Shown: piece after piece, positions 28,010-37,596 of the stretch | Numbering within the stretch: position 1 is the first letter of the stretch | Layout of the letters: every line of letters starts with the position of its first letter | Origin: Tistrella mobilis KA081020-065 | GTDB taxonomy: Bacteria > Pseudomonadota > Alphaproteobacteria > Tistrellales > Tistrellaceae | Direction: 5' to 3' | DNA length: 64,000 bases | Assembly (NCBI RefSeq): GCF_000264455.2 | Contig: NC_017956.1 | Location: 3,578,001-3,642,000, forward strand | Translations under genes and position numbers: made by a program | Notes under the pieces: model-generated | The model's input: only the letters and a program-made list of their open reading frames with translations | What the model was told of the DNA's origin: nothing | Database searches by the model: none

Positions 28010-28783
28010 ATGGCCCAGTTCCGGCTTCCCAAGAATTCGCAGATCCGCCAGGGCAAGACCTACAAGGCGGACGGCGCGAAGAACGTCAAGGTTTTCAAGA
28101 TCTACCGTTGGAACCCCGACAGCGGCGAAACGCCGTCGGTGGACACCTACGAGGTCGATCTCGATCATTGCGGTCCGATGGTTCTGGACGCGCTGATCAA
28201 GATCAAGAACGAGGTCGATCCGACCCTCACCTTCCGCCGTTCGTGCCGTGAAGGCATCTGCGGCTCCTGCGCCATGAACATCGACGGCGGCAACACGCTT
28301 GCGTGTTTGAAGCCGATCGAGGACGTGAATGGCGAGGTGAAGATCTACCCCCTTCCCCACATGCAGGTGGTGAAGGACCTCGTTCCCGACATGAGCAACT
28401 TCTACGCTCAGTATGCGTCGATCAAGCCCTGGCTGCGCAGCCAGAGCCCGGCGCCGGCGCGTGAACGCCTCCAGAGCCCCGAAGAGCGCGAGCAGCTCGA
28501 CGGTCTCTACGAGTGCATTCTCTGCGCCTGCTGCTCGACCAGCTGCCCCAGCTACTGGTGGAACAGCGACCGCTATCTGGGCCCGGCGATCCTGCTTCAG
28601 GCCTATCGCTGGCTGGCCGACAGCCGCGACGAGGACACCGGCGACCGCCTCGACACGCTCGAGGATCCGTTCCGCCTGTATCGCTGCCACACCATCATGA
28701 ACTGCGCGAAGACCTGCCCCAAGGGCCTGAACCCGGCCAAGGCGATCGCGGAGATCAAGAAGATGATGGTTGCCCGCCGCTAA
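28010..28783 (+). CDS. sdhB: Succinate dehydrogenase iron-sulfur subunit SdhB
   Basis: The 257-residue subunit passes electrons from FAD to quinone. [2Fe-2S] ligands are in [12 protein letters not shown], [4Fe-4S] in [16 protein letters not shown], and [3Fe-4S] in [21 protein letters not shown]. The last five codons and the stop (MVARR-stop) are the first copy of a 27-bp tandem repeat that continues beyond the gene. Confidence 0.98.
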   Translation: MAQFRLPKNSQIRQGKTYKADGAKNVKVFKIYRWNPDSGETPSVDTYEVDLDHCGPMVLDALIKIKNEVDPTLTFRRSCREGICGSCAMNIDGGNTLACLKPIEDVNGEVKIYPLPHMQVVKDLVPDMSNFYAQYASIKPWLRSQSPAPARERLQSPEEREQLDGLYECILCACCSTSCPSYWWNSDRYLGPAILLQAYRWLADSRDEDTGDRLDTLEDPFRLYRCHTIMNCAKTCPKGLNPAKAIAEIKKMMVARR

Positions 28784-28921
28784 GGCGGGACGATGGTTGC
28801 CCGCCGCTAAGGCGGGACGATGGTTGCCCGCCGCTAAGGCGGGACGATGGTTGCCCGCCGCTAAGGCGGGACGATGGTTGCCCGCCGCTGAGGCGGGACG
28901 ATGGTCGCCCGCCACTGAGGC
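28766..28921. repeat. 27-bp tandem repeat array at the end of sdhB
   Basis: The unit ATGGTTGCCCGCCGCTAA followed by GGCGGGACG is repeated exactly at 28766, 28793, 28820 and 28847. A fifth copy at 28874 has TGA for TAA, and a sixth at 28901 is diverged and partial. Each unit can fold as CCCGCC-loop-GGCGGG. The first copy contains the last codons and stop of sdhB, so the array looks like a repeated duplication of the gene end. A terminator follows. mRNA 3'-end protection is a possible role. Confidence 0.92.
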
Positions 28922-28942
28922 ACGGCGCCCTTCGGACCAATG

Positions 28943-28979
28943 AAAACGGCCGGCCCTGGTGACGGGGCCGGCCGTTTTT
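28943..28979 (+). terminator. Rho-independent terminator after sdhCDAB
   Basis: A 10-bp perfect GC stem (28947-28956 with 28965-28974) is flanked by AAAA on the left and TTTTT on the right. The A and T flanks make it effective in both directions, so it may also serve the convergent siderophore operon. Confidence 0.9.
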
Positions 28980-29005
28980 CATCTGCGTGCTCTGCATGGC
29001 CCCTG

Positions 29006-30760
29006 TCAGCCGGTGAGAGCCGTCCAGAGGGCGCGATAGCGGCCGGACACGGCGACCAGATCGTCGTGGCGCCCCTCCTGGACCACGCAGCCCGCCTCCA
29101 GTACCAGGATGCGGTCGGCTCCCCGCACCGTCGACAGGCGGTGGGCAATGACGATCACCGTGCGGTCGCGGACCAGGGCATCGATCGCCACCTGTACCGC
29201 GACCTCACTTTCGGTATCGAGCGCGGCCGTCGGCTCGTCCAGGATCACGATCGGCGCGTCCTTCAGCAGCGCCCGGGCGATGGCGATTCGCTGGCGCTCC
29301 CCCCCTGAAAGCCGTGCACCGCCCTCGCCAAGACAGGTCTGCCAGCCCTCGGGCAGGCGGCTCACGAAACCGTCGCAGAGCGCCGCCCGTGCCGCTGTCA
29401 TCACCGCCGCGTCATCCGCCTCGGGCCGGCCGATGCGAATGTTGGCCAGCACGGTATCGTCGAACAGGTGCACGGTCTGGAAGACCACGGACACCAGCCG
29501 GTCCAGCCGGTCGGGCGCGATGTCCCGCAGGTCGACGCCGCCGATCGTCACCCGCCCCTCTGCCGGATCGGCATGACGCTGGATCAGCCGGGCAAAGCTG
29601 GTCTTGCCCGAGCCCGAGGGACCGACCAGAGCCGTCAGGCTGCGTTCGGGCAGGCGGGCCGACACCCTGCGCAGCGCCGGCCCCTTCGCCGCCGCATAGC
29701 TGAAGGTGACATCCTCGAAGGCAATGTCGAAATGCTCCGGCTGCCGTGGCTTCATCGCGACCGGCAGAGGCGGAACGGCCATCAGCGCGTCGATCCGGTC
29801 GAGCGCCGCCTCGATCAGATCGATCACCACCGTATAGGCGGTGACGGTGGCGAGCGGTTCGGCAAAGCGCACCGTCACCACCAGCACCGCCGCAAGCGCC
29901 GCAGGATCGAGCAGACCGGCCGTCACCCGCCAGAGTCCGAAGCCGGCTACCGCGAGCAGAGCGAGTTCTGTTGCACTCGCCACCGTCAGATTTGGCCCTG
30001 CCGCCCGGCGGTGATCCTCGACCTGCACCGCCTCCAGTGCCGTCAGGCTCCGGTCTAGCGCCGCGGCCCGTTCCCCGGCGCAGCCCGCCGACTTCAGGAC
30101 GGCCAGCCCCTGAAGGTATTCGGTGATGTCGGAAGCGCTTCGGGCATGGGCTTCGGCCAGGCGGCGCATCTGTTCGCCCTGCCGGGGCCGCCGCCAGCGA
30201 GTCAGCCACAGGATCAGCGGGAAAACCGCAGCCAGCGCCGCCGCAACCGGCCAGTCCACAAAAACCAGCCCCGCCGCCGCAACCAGCGGCGTCACCAGCG
30301 CCTGAAGCAGAAGATTGGCCACCGTCAGCACGTAGTGCAGGGTCTCGTCGACATTCCCGAGCAGGGCCGCACTGATCTCGCCGGTCCGCCGGTCCTGAAG
30401 GCGTTCGAGCGGCATCCGCCTCAGCTGGGCTCCCAGCCGGGTTCTGAGCTCGTGGGTCGCTCGCGCCATGTCGCCGCCATAGTCGAAGCCCTGGGCCCGC
30501 CAGCGCAGCACTGCCGCCGCCGCCGCAAGGCCGCAGACCCCGGCGAACCAGGGCAGCGCAGCCTGCGGATCACCCCCAAGCGCCGCCGTCAGCAGCGGGG
30601 CGAGCAAGGCCAGTGCCGCCCCCTGCAGAGCGGCGGCCGCTGCGAGTTCCGCCAATGCCCGGCGCAGCGCCGGGGCGTGAGGGCCCATGGCCCTGAACAG
30701 GCGGGTGAACGTGCGATGAAACGGGGATACACCGCCCGATGAGGCTGCGCTGTCGCTCAT
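29006..30760 (-). CDS. Siderophore-uptake ABC transporter, fused permease-ATPase (YbtP/Q type)
   Basis: A 584-residue half transporter: six hydrophobic segments in about residues 35 to 330, then an ATPase domain with Walker A GPSGSGKTS, signature LSGGERQRIAIARALL, Walker B VILDEPTAALD and H-loop AHRLST. Exporter-type fold proteins of this kind import iron-siderophore in the YbtPQ and IrtAB systems. It overlaps the second ABC gene by four bases, so a heterodimer is likely. Last gene of the uptake operon. Confidence 0.88.
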   Translation of the reverse strand: MSDSAASSGGVSPFHRTFTRLFRAMGPHAPALRRALAELAAAAALQGAALALLAPLLTAALGGDPQAALPWFAGVCGLAAAAAVLRWRAQGFDYGGDMARATHELRTRLGAQLRRMPLERLQDRRTGEISAALLGNVDETLHYVLTVANLLLQALVTPLVAAAGLVFVDWPVAAALAAVFPLILWLTRWRRPRQGEQMRRLAEAHARSASDITEYLQGLAVLKSAGCAGERAAALDRSLTALEAVQVEDHRRAAGPNLTVASATELALLAVAGFGLWRVTAGLLDPAALAAVLVVTVRFAEPLATVTAYTVVIDLIEAALDRIDALMAVPPLPVAMKPRQPEHFDIAFEDVTFSYAAAKGPALRRVSARLPERSLTALVGPSGSGKTSFARLIQRHADPAEGRVTIGGVDLRDIAPDRLDRLVSVVFQTVHLFDDTVLANIRIGRPEADDAAVMTAARAALCDGFVSRLPEGWQTCLGEGGARLSGGERQRIAIARALLKDAPIVILDEPTAALDTESEVAVQVAIDALVRDRTVIVIAHRLSTVRGADRILVLEAGCVVQEGRHDDLVAVSGRYRALWTALTG

Positions 30761-32532
30761 ACCATGTCTCCCGCCCGGCCATCGTCAATGACATCGGGGC
30801 CGATGGCCCAGGCGCGCGCCCGTTCATGCGCACGCCACAGCCGGGCATAGAGCCCGTCCGCTGCCACCAGCTGATCATGCGGCCCGGCCTCGACCAGCCG
30901 GCCGCGATCCAGCACCAGGATCCGGTCGGCGCCGCGAATGGTCGACAGACGGTGGGCGATGATGATCACCGTGCGGCCACGCATCAAGGCGGCCAGGCCG
31001 GCCATCAACGCCGCTTCGTTCTCGGCATCGGCAAAGGCTGTCGCTTCGTCCAGCACCAGGATCGGCCGGTCGAGCAGCAGGGCACGGGCAATGGTGATCC
31101 GCTGTCGCTCGCCACCCGACAGGGTCACCCCCCGCTCACCCACGGGCGTGTCATAGCCACGGGGCAGGACCTGGATGAAATCATGCGCACGGGCGGCCCG
31201 GGCAGCTGCCTCCACCATGGCCATGTCGGCCGCCGGCCGGCCGAGCCTGATGTTGTCGGCGATGCTGCCGGTGAACAGAAAGGCATCCTGAAAGACGAAA
31301 CCGACCAGAGCCGCCAGCCGGTCCGGCGACAGGTCGCGAAGGTCGGTGCCCCCGATGGTGATTCGCCCGGCTTCCGGGTCGCGGAAGCGGCAGAGCAGGG
31401 CCGCAACAGTGCTCTTGCCGGCCCCCGACGGTCCGACCAGCGCCGTCATGGTTCCGGGGGAAGCCGTGAAGGACAGCCCCGTGATCGCCTGCATCGCCGC
31501 CTGGCCATAGCCGAAAGACACCGCCTCGAACCGGATGGTCGTGTCATGCGGCAGGGTGGAGAAAGCGACAGGACCATCAATGGTCGGCAGCGGCGCCTCG
31601 GCCAGCACCTCGGCGATCCGGGCCGCCGAGAGACCGGCCCGGGCCACCATGTGACGCAGCGCCATTGCCGGCATCATCGCTTCGGCCAGCCCCGTGCCGA
31701 CGAGCAGGGCCGCAAGCCAGGCCCCCGGCTCTTCTTCGCCCCCGCCCCACAGCCCCACCGCAAGCAGGACGGCGAGCGTCGGCAAAGGGGCCAGGATGGC
31801 GAGCGAGGCCCGCGCCGCCAGTCCGGAGCGGCGATACCACAGGATCAGGACGTCCAGATAGGTTTCGAGCGCCCGCTGATAGCGCCCGAAACTGTCCTGG
31901 CCGGTATCGAAGGTACGCACCACCGGCATGGCCTGGACGAATTCCGTGACCGCTGCCGTCACCTGTTCGCGGGCGGCATTGTAGGCACGGATGAGCGCCG
32001 TGCCGTCTCGCATGGCAAAGATCAGGACAAGAAGACCGACGAGCGCCACAGCCAGCGCCGCAGCCGCATACCGCCAGTCCAGCAGCGACAGCGCCACCGC
32101 GGTTGCTGCCGGCATGACCACGGCCCGGGCGTAGAGAGGGGTCGCGTCGGCGACGAAGACATGCAGCGCCTTCACGTCGTCCTGCATCACCTTGGCAAGG
32201 GACGCCGGGCCGATCTGCTGCACCCGGCCCATGGGCAGGGCCGCGACATGCGCCGCCAGCCGCCGGCGCAGGATCAGCTCCAGCCGGAAGGCAGCCCGGT
32301 GCGACTGACCGAAGGCGGCAAGCCGGAGCGCGAGGGCGGCAAGCGTGCAGCCGGCCGCGATCAGGAGCGGCAACCAGGGCGAGCCGCCGTCAGCGGTCAG
32401 GGGTCGCACGGCCGCGAATGCGATCAGAAGCAGCGCACTCAACGCCGACAGGGCGGAAAGGCCCGACATCGCCATGGCGATGCGAATGCGCCCGCGCACC
32501 GGCGCCAGTACCGGCCAGGGGGCTGCACTCAC
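30757..32532 (-). CDS. Siderophore-uptake ABC transporter, fused permease-ATPase (partner)
   Basis: A 591-residue partner of the preceding ABC protein. Walker A is GPSGAGKST, signature LSGGERQRITIARALL, and Walker B LVLDEATAFADAENE. The DEATAFAD motif is typical of the YbtQ/IrtA subgroup and unlike ordinary exporters. The gene overlaps the MFS gene upstream and the other ABC gene downstream by four bases each, implying one transcript and coupled translation. Confidence 0.88.
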   Translation of the reverse strand: MSAAPWPVLAPVRGRIRIAMAMSGLSALSALSALLLIAFAAVRPLTADGGSPWLPLLIAAGCTLAALALRLAAFGQSHRAAFRLELILRRRLAAHVAALPMGRVQQIGPASLAKVMQDDVKALHVFVADATPLYARAVVMPAATAVALSLLDWRYAAAALAVALVGLLVLIFAMRDGTALIRAYNAAREQVTAAVTEFVQAMPVVRTFDTGQDSFGRYQRALETYLDVLILWYRRSGLAARASLAILAPLPTLAVLLAVGLWGGGEEEPGAWLAALLVGTGLAEAMMPAMALRHMVARAGLSAARIAEVLAEAPLPTIDGPVAFSTLPHDTTIRFEAVSFGYGQAAMQAITGLSFTASPGTMTALVGPSGAGKSTVAALLCRFRDPEAGRITIGGTDLRDLSPDRLAALVGFVFQDAFLFTGSIADNIRLGRPAADMAMVEAAARAARAHDFIQVLPRGYDTPVGERGVTLSGGERQRITIARALLLDRPILVLDEATAFADAENEAALMAGLAALMRGRTVIIIAHRLSTIRGADRILVLDRGRLVEAGPHDQLVAADGLYARLWRAHERARAWAIGPDVIDDGRAGDMV

Positions 32533-33773
32533 GACCGACCTCCCGACGGGTGGCGCAGCAGTACCGCGCCCATCAGGGCCAGCAGACCGGCGATACCGGC
32601 CACCTGGAGCGTGGCGCCCGCCCCGCCGGCCGCGGCGATCGCCGCCCCTGTCGAAATCGAGCCCATCCCGACAGCGGCATGGAAGGTCGCTTGCAGGCTG
32701 TAGTCCGTGGCCGGTCGCGCAGTCGAGGCCCGGTCCATCATCACCATCGCCATCACCGTGGCGCCGGGATTGTAGAACAGGAAATACAGGCAGACCGCCG
32801 CAACCGGCAGCCAGCCCTCACCCGTGCTCAGCACCGGTACCGCCACGACCGCGATGCCGGCCAGCTGGACCAGAGCCGCCAGGATCAGTGCCGGCCGCCG
32901 CCCGATCCGTCCGGCGATCCGCCCCGCTGCCAGCGCCCCCAGGATGCCCGCCATCGGTCCCGCGACATTGACCACCAGGCCGATCCGTTCCATCGACCAG
33001 CCGGCCTCGACCAGCGCCGGCATGATCAGTGCGTAGGCCATGCCCGATCCCGCCGGCCAGATCAGCAGCAGCGCCGTCCAGCCCAGGACGTCCGGCCGAC
33101 GCAGCCCGGCAAGCCGGCGGCGCAATGGCGGGGGCGTGATCACGGCGGTCACGGACCCGGGCTCACGGAAGGCCAGCAGCTGAACCAGGCTCACCCCCGT
33201 CACCGCGGCGAGCAGGGCCATAGCCCCCGGCCACCCCAGATGCGGGTAGAGGGCGAGCACGCCGCCTGCCCCGACCATGGTGCCGAGCAGCCCGCCCGCG
33301 ATCTGCAGGGCATTGCCGCTCCCCCGCGCCTCTACCGGCAGCAGCCGGCAGGCCAGCCCGTCCACCGCCACATCCTGCGTGGCCGACAGCAGCGCCAGCG
33401 CCAGACACAGCACATAGACGGTACTGAAATCATCCAGCGGATCGAAGCCCGCCATCACGGCCAGAACCACGACCATCGCGGCCTGCATGATGATCGCCCA
33501 GGCCCGGTAATGGCCGGCATGGCCGAAGCGCACCCGGTCGACCAGCGGCGCCCAGAGCAGCTTGGCCGGCCAGACCAGGCCCAGCATGTAGACCTGGGTC
33601 AGGCGGTCCATATCGGCGCCGGCCTCGGCCAGGATCGCAATCAGCGCCGCGACGAAAAACATCAGCGCCAGGGTCTGGGTGGTGTAGAGACTGAGCAGCA
33701 GCAGCCGCTCGCGCCCACCGACACGGTCGGCGGGCGTGGCGGCGATACTGCCCGGAGGGGAAGATCTGATCAT
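32529..33773 (-). CDS. MFS transporter (YbtX-like)
   Basis: A 414-residue major facilitator protein with about 12 hydrophobic segments. It includes LVWPAKLLWAPLVDRVRFGHAGHYRAW and VAVDGLACRLLP, features of the AmpG/YbtX-like branch. In yersiniabactin-type loci such a protein sits with the two ABC genes and the TonB receptor, which matches its place here. The exact transported species is not known. Confidence 0.82.
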   Translation of the reverse strand: MIRSSPPGSIAATPADRVGGRERLLLLSLYTTQTLALMFFVAALIAILAEAGADMDRLTQVYMLGLVWPAKLLWAPLVDRVRFGHAGHYRAWAIIMQAAMVVVLAVMAGFDPLDDFSTVYVLCLALALLSATQDVAVDGLACRLLPVEARGSGNALQIAGGLLGTMVGAGGVLALYPHLGWPGAMALLAAVTGVSLVQLLAFREPGSVTAVITPPPLRRRLAGLRRPDVLGWTALLLIWPAGSGMAYALIMPALVEAGWSMERIGLVVNVAGPMAGILGALAAGRIAGRIGRRPALILAALVQLAGIAVVAVPVLSTGEGWLPVAAVCLYFLFYNPGATVMAMVMMDRASTARPATDYSLQATFHAAVGMGSISTGAAIAAAGGAGATLQVAGIAGLLALMGAVLLRHPSGGRS

Positions 33774-33787
33774 CCGGGCTTTCCCTG

Positions 33788-35950
33788 TCAGAACTGCCAG
33801 GCGAAACCGACACCCACGGTCCTGCCACGGGCAGGAGCGCCATAGGCCGTCAACGGTGCCGAGAAATAGCCGTAAAGGTCGCGGGTCTCGTCGAGCAGGT
33901 TGTCGCCCCAGAGGTAGAGTTCGCCGCCGCCGCTCATCACGCCCAGATGCAGATCGATCTCGTCATAGGCGCCGAGGTCGAAACTGTTCTGCGGGTCGGC
34001 GCTCCGCGCCCCGACATGGGTGTAGTCGGCACGGATGTTCAGCGCCGGCTGAGGCAGGCTGCCCAGCCGCACGGGCAGGTCGTGGACCCAGCCGACGCTG
34101 AACCGGCCGGCCCAGCGCGGCACGTCGGGCACGTCGTTGCCGGACTGCACGTCGCCGGCGCCGAGCCCGATCAGATCACTGCGGATCCGGGCGTCGATGA
34201 AGGTCAGTCCCGCCGACAGCGTCAGACCGTTTTCAAGCCGCAGGGTCCCGTCGATCTCCGCCCCCTGGCTGCGGGTATCGGCATTGACCGCGTTGGTGAC
34301 GTAGGTGTTCGGATCGTAGCTCAGCAGATGGTTGTTCTTGACGTCGTTGAAGAAGACGGCGCCTGCCAGTTCGAAACGCCCGTCGGCACTCAGCGTCTTG
34401 AAGCCGGCCTCGATGCTGCGATTGACCGCGGCCTTGTAGGGCACGCTGTCGGCCGGCTGATTGGAATAGTCGCTGAACCCGCCCGGATCGTAACCGCGCG
34501 AGGCCAGCAGATGCAGCGTGGTCTCGGGCGTCACCGCCCAGGACAGGCCGATCCGGCCGGTGGTGTAGGCGTCATCAAGGCTGCGGGCGTCCGGGGTGGC
34601 CATGCCGCCGCCATGATAGACCGCGTCATAGGTCTTCTCCTCCCAGGCCTGGCGCAGGCCGGCCGTCAGCTTCCAGTCCGGCGCCACGGGCACGGTCGCC
34701 TCGCCATAAACGGCATAGCGTCGGGTGGTGAAGTCACGCTCCACCGCGCTGCCCGTGCCATAGGTGTTGCGCGGCGTGTCATAGGACCGGTCGCCATGAT
34801 GCAGGTTGATGCCGGCCACCCAGAACACCGGCGCCTCCGGCAGAGACGACAGCCGGACATCCTGGACGAGAACGGTCTCTTCCGAAGTATCGACGATCCA
34901 GTATTCGCCGCCCCGTCCCATGGCCTGCTGGATCAGCCGGTCATAGGCGACCAGACCGGTGAAGTCCGACCGCGCCACCGATGTGGTTGAGGTCAGCCGC
35001 ATGTCCCGGAAGTCATGGGCAATCTCGAGCGCATAGCGCTCCATGGTCTTCTCGTTGTCGTCGAACAGCCCCGGGGTCAGATCGTTCACCGGCGGGTCGC
35101 GATAGGGCATCAGCACCAGCAGGTTGGTCAGTTCCTTCACCTGCTGGCGTTCGGCGGTGGCGAAGATGCTGGTGCCGTCAAAATCCTCCCAGAGCAGGCT
35201 GCCGCGAAAGGCGAGATCCGTGGGCTTGCTCAGCGGATCCCCGGTTTTCAGATCGTCGACCCAGAGATCCGATCCGGAAGAGCGCAGCGCCACGCGACCG
35301 CTCAGATTTTCGGTCAGCGGCCCACCGACCGCCCCTTCGACGAGATGCTGGTTCTCCTGGCCGTATTCACCGCGCAGATAGCCTTCCAGCTCCCGGGTCG
35401 GGCGACGGGTCGTGACGTTGATCGCACCGGCCGCGCCATTGCCACCGAACAGCGTGCCCTGCGGGCCCTTCAGCACCTCCACCCGCTCGACATCAAGTGT
35501 GCCGAGGCCCGAATAGTGCGGGGTAAGCGCCGTGCCGTCGATGTTCAGCACCACCGACGCGTCGTCCATGCTCATCTGATAGAGCGCGCCGACGCCGCGG
35601 ATCGAGACGTTGTAGAGATTGGGGCCGCCGGAGGAGTTGACCGAAACGCCAGGCGTCGCGCGCAGCACATCCTCGATGGTCTGCAGGCGGCGGGCCTCGA
35701 TCTCCTCGCCCGTCGTCACCGAAAGGCCGAACGGCACATCCTTGGCGCCCTCCTCGGCCCGCCGCGCGGTGACGGTCATGGGCGCGAGTTCAACCGCCGT
35801 CGTACCGTCTTCGGCAGCCTGGCCGGAGGCAGGCGTGGCGGCGAGTGCAGCGGCAACAAGCGGCCCGAATGGCAGGAGGCCGAATGGCGAAAGGGCAGGG
35901 CCCCGCCCGGCCTTGGTGGCAGGCGGTCGTGTCGGGTCGATCATCATCAA
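33788..35950 (-). CDS. TonB-dependent siderophore receptor (FyuA-like)
   Basis: A 720-residue outer-membrane receptor. A signal peptide occupies about residues 1 to 45. The TonB box region (LAPMTVTARR) is followed by the plug with IEDVLRATPGVSVNSSGG, GTLDVERVEVLKGPQGTLFGGNGAAGAINVTTRRP, then a 22-strand-type barrel ending in an aromatic residue (GVGFAWQF). First gene of the minus-strand uptake operon, divergent from the AraC regulator with a Fur-like site between them. Confidence 0.9.
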   Translation of the reverse strand: MMMIDPTRPPATKAGRGPALSPFGLLPFGPLVAAALAATPASGQAAEDGTTAVELAPMTVTARRAEEGAKDVPFGLSVTTGEEIEARRLQTIEDVLRATPGVSVNSSGGPNLYNVSIRGVGALYQMSMDDASVVLNIDGTALTPHYSGLGTLDVERVEVLKGPQGTLFGGNGAAGAINVTTRRPTRELEGYLRGEYGQENQHLVEGAVGGPLTENLSGRVALRSSGSDLWVDDLKTGDPLSKPTDLAFRGSLLWEDFDGTSIFATAERQQVKELTNLLVLMPYRDPPVNDLTPGLFDDNEKTMERYALEIAHDFRDMRLTSTTSVARSDFTGLVAYDRLIQQAMGRGGEYWIVDTSEETVLVQDVRLSSLPEAPVFWVAGINLHHGDRSYDTPRNTYGTGSAVERDFTTRRYAVYGEATVPVAPDWKLTAGLRQAWEEKTYDAVYHGGGMATPDARSLDDAYTTGRIGLSWAVTPETTLHLLASRGYDPGGFSDYSNQPADSVPYKAAVNRSIEAGFKTLSADGRFELAGAVFFNDVKNNHLLSYDPNTYVTNAVNADTRSQGAEIDGTLRLENGLTLSAGLTFIDARIRSDLIGLGAGDVQSGNDVPDVPRWAGRFSVGWVHDLPVRLGSLPQPALNIRADYTHVGARSADPQNSFDLGAYDEIDLHLGVMSGGGELYLWGDNLLDETRDLYGYFSAPLTAYGAPARGRTVGVGFAWQF

Positions 35951-36037
35951 CGGTTCCTGGCGTCAGTGGGTGCGGCTGTGGCGCCTCGCCCGTCACACAT
36001 GCGGTCGCATCCATTGCGCGACCGGGTCTTTCGTGAT

Positions 36038-36056
36038 GATAATGCGTTGCATTCGC
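36038..36056. promoter_or_regulatory. Fur-box-like site
   Basis: The 19-mer beginning GATAATG and containing CATT matches 12 of 19 positions of the classical Fur consensus. It lies between the receptor and AraC genes, where iron control would be expected. Some alphaproteobacteria use RirA or Irr instead, so the factor is uncertain. Confidence 0.45.
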
Positions 36057-36137
36057 ATTTCCGCCCGGATCCGGTCGATCTCCACCCGGAACCGCGCCAA
36101 ATCCGGCCCCTCCCGGCCCTGAACTTCCGGTCCGCCG

Positions 36138-37079
36138 ATGATCAAGAGCCCTGCCCCTTCTGCCGAAATACCGGTCTCCCGGCTGATCGCCGGCCGCAAT
36201 CCGGCCACCACGGCGCCCGCCTGGCAGGTGACCCTGCTCCGGCTCCAGGATGGGGTGGAGCTGGTCCATTGGTGTGGCCGTTTCGAACGGCCGGCCAGCT
36301 TCGCCCTGCATGACGACAGCGACCGGATCCATTTCAGCTTCACGAGCCGGCTCGACGGCGTCGCCCGCTGCAGCTTCCCAGCCGACCGGCGGGACCATGC
36401 GATCCGGGCGGAGACCGGCTGCATCAGCTTCGGTCAGGGCCGCCATGGCAGCTATCACCAGCAGGGCATGCTCGAGAACGTCACCGTCATGGTCCGCCCC
36501 GACATCTTTGCCGCCTGGGCCGGCGAGGCCGATGGCGGACTCGTCGGTCTGCTTGCCACCGAAGGCGGTTTCCTTGCTGATCATCGTGGCCGCGAACTGA
36601 CCGACACGGCGCGGGGTATCGCCCGGGCGATGCGTCTGGCCGGCGAAATGTCACCAGCCGCCCGCCATCCGCTCTGGTACCGGGCGCAGGGCAGCGTTCT
36701 GGTCGGGCTGTTCCTCGAAGCCCGCCGCCAGGAACCGGCCCTGCCGACCGCAGCCCCCGCCGATCGCGCCCGGCTGCGCCGTGCCCGCGATCTGCTGCTG
36801 GCCGATCTCTCCTGCGCACCATCGCTCGCCGACCTCGCCCGCGCCGCGGGGCTCAGCGTCACCCGGCTGGAACGGGGGTTCCATGTGCTGTTCGGCACCA
36901 GCGTCTACGGCCTGTTTCAGCAGGAGCGCATGGCAGAGGCCCGCCGCCGGCTGCTCGATGGCGAGACGTCGATCACCCGCGTTGCCGCCGATCTCGGCTA
37001 CACCAACACCAGCCATTTCGCCGCCGCCTTCCGCAAGCAGCACGGCGTCAACCCCTCGGCCCTGAAGTGCCGCCGCTGA
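36138..37079 (+). CDS. AraC-family transcriptional regulator (YbtA-like)
   Basis: A 313-residue regulator with a C-terminal double helix-turn-helix (SLADLARAAGLSVTRLERGFHVLFGTS and ITRVAADLGYTNTSHFAAAFRKQHGVNP). The N-terminal half is the ligand-sensing part. In pyochelin and yersiniabactin systems (PchR, YbtA) such a protein activates the receptor operon when the ferric siderophore is bound, and the divergent arrangement here fits that. Confidence 0.88.
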   Translation: MIKSPAPSAEIPVSRLIAGRNPATTAPAWQVTLLRLQDGVELVHWCGRFERPASFALHDDSDRIHFSFTSRLDGVARCSFPADRRDHAIRAETGCISFGQGRHGSYHQQGMLENVTVMVRPDIFAAWAGEADGGLVGLLATEGGFLADHRGRELTDTARGIARAMRLAGEMSPAARHPLWYRAQGSVLVGLFLEARRQEPALPTAAPADRARLRRARDLLLADLSCAPSLADLARAAGLSVTRLERGFHVLFGTSVYGLFQQERMAEARRRLLDGETSITRVAADLGYTNTSHFAAAFRKQHGVNPSALKCRR

Positions 37080-37151
37080 TCGTCATCCTTCCGTCGCACG
37101 CGGGGCTTGCGCCCCCGCCCCTCTTCGGATAAGGTCCGCGCCGTCCCGAGC

Positions 37152-37241
<90 letters not shown>

Positions 37242-37350
37242 TTCGCTCCCGCCGGCTCCGGCGGTGAACGGACGACCAGCTTCGAACGGCCCGGCGCTGC
37301 AGAGTGCCGGGCCGTTTCGTGTTGGAAACCTGGCTCCGACGGATACCTCG

Positions 37351-37596
37351 TCACCCACCCGGGCAACCGGCCTCCTTCACCACCCGCCGGGTAGAAGCGG
37401 GATGCCGGCCGAGCAGCGCCGTCGGCCGTACCGGCCGCGCCACCAGCCCGCCCCCGCAATTCGGGCAGATCCCGCCAAGCCGGCCTTCGGCGCAGCTCTG
37501 GCAGAAAGTGCATTCAAAGGAACAGACGAAGGCCCCCGGCACATCCGCCGGCAGGTCCACGTCACAGCACTCGCAGCCCGGTCGCATGTCGAGCAT
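37351..37596 (-). CDS. DUF1272 small cysteine-rich protein
   Basis: An 81-residue cysteine-rich protein. MLDMRPGCECCDVDLPAD, then CSFECTFCQSC and GICPNCGGGLVARPVRP, match the DUF1272 family, with four pairs of cysteines suited to zinc. The start at 37596 is supported by GGGAGG seven bases upstream; a longer frame adds unrelated sequence. Function of the family is unknown. Confidence 0.88.
   Translation of the reverse strand: MLDMRPGCECCDVDLPADVPGAFVCSFECTFCQSCAEGRLGGICPNCGGGLVARPVRPTALLGRHPASTRRVVKEAGCPGG

Noticed and set aside
28766-28921. CRISPR array
   Set aside because: Units are directly adjacent with no spacers and start within a coding gene, so it is a tandem repeat.
30739-32703. Plus-strand frame opposite the ABC genes
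   Set aside because: It is antisense to well supported ABC transporter sequence and consists of Gln/Arg/Gly-rich text.
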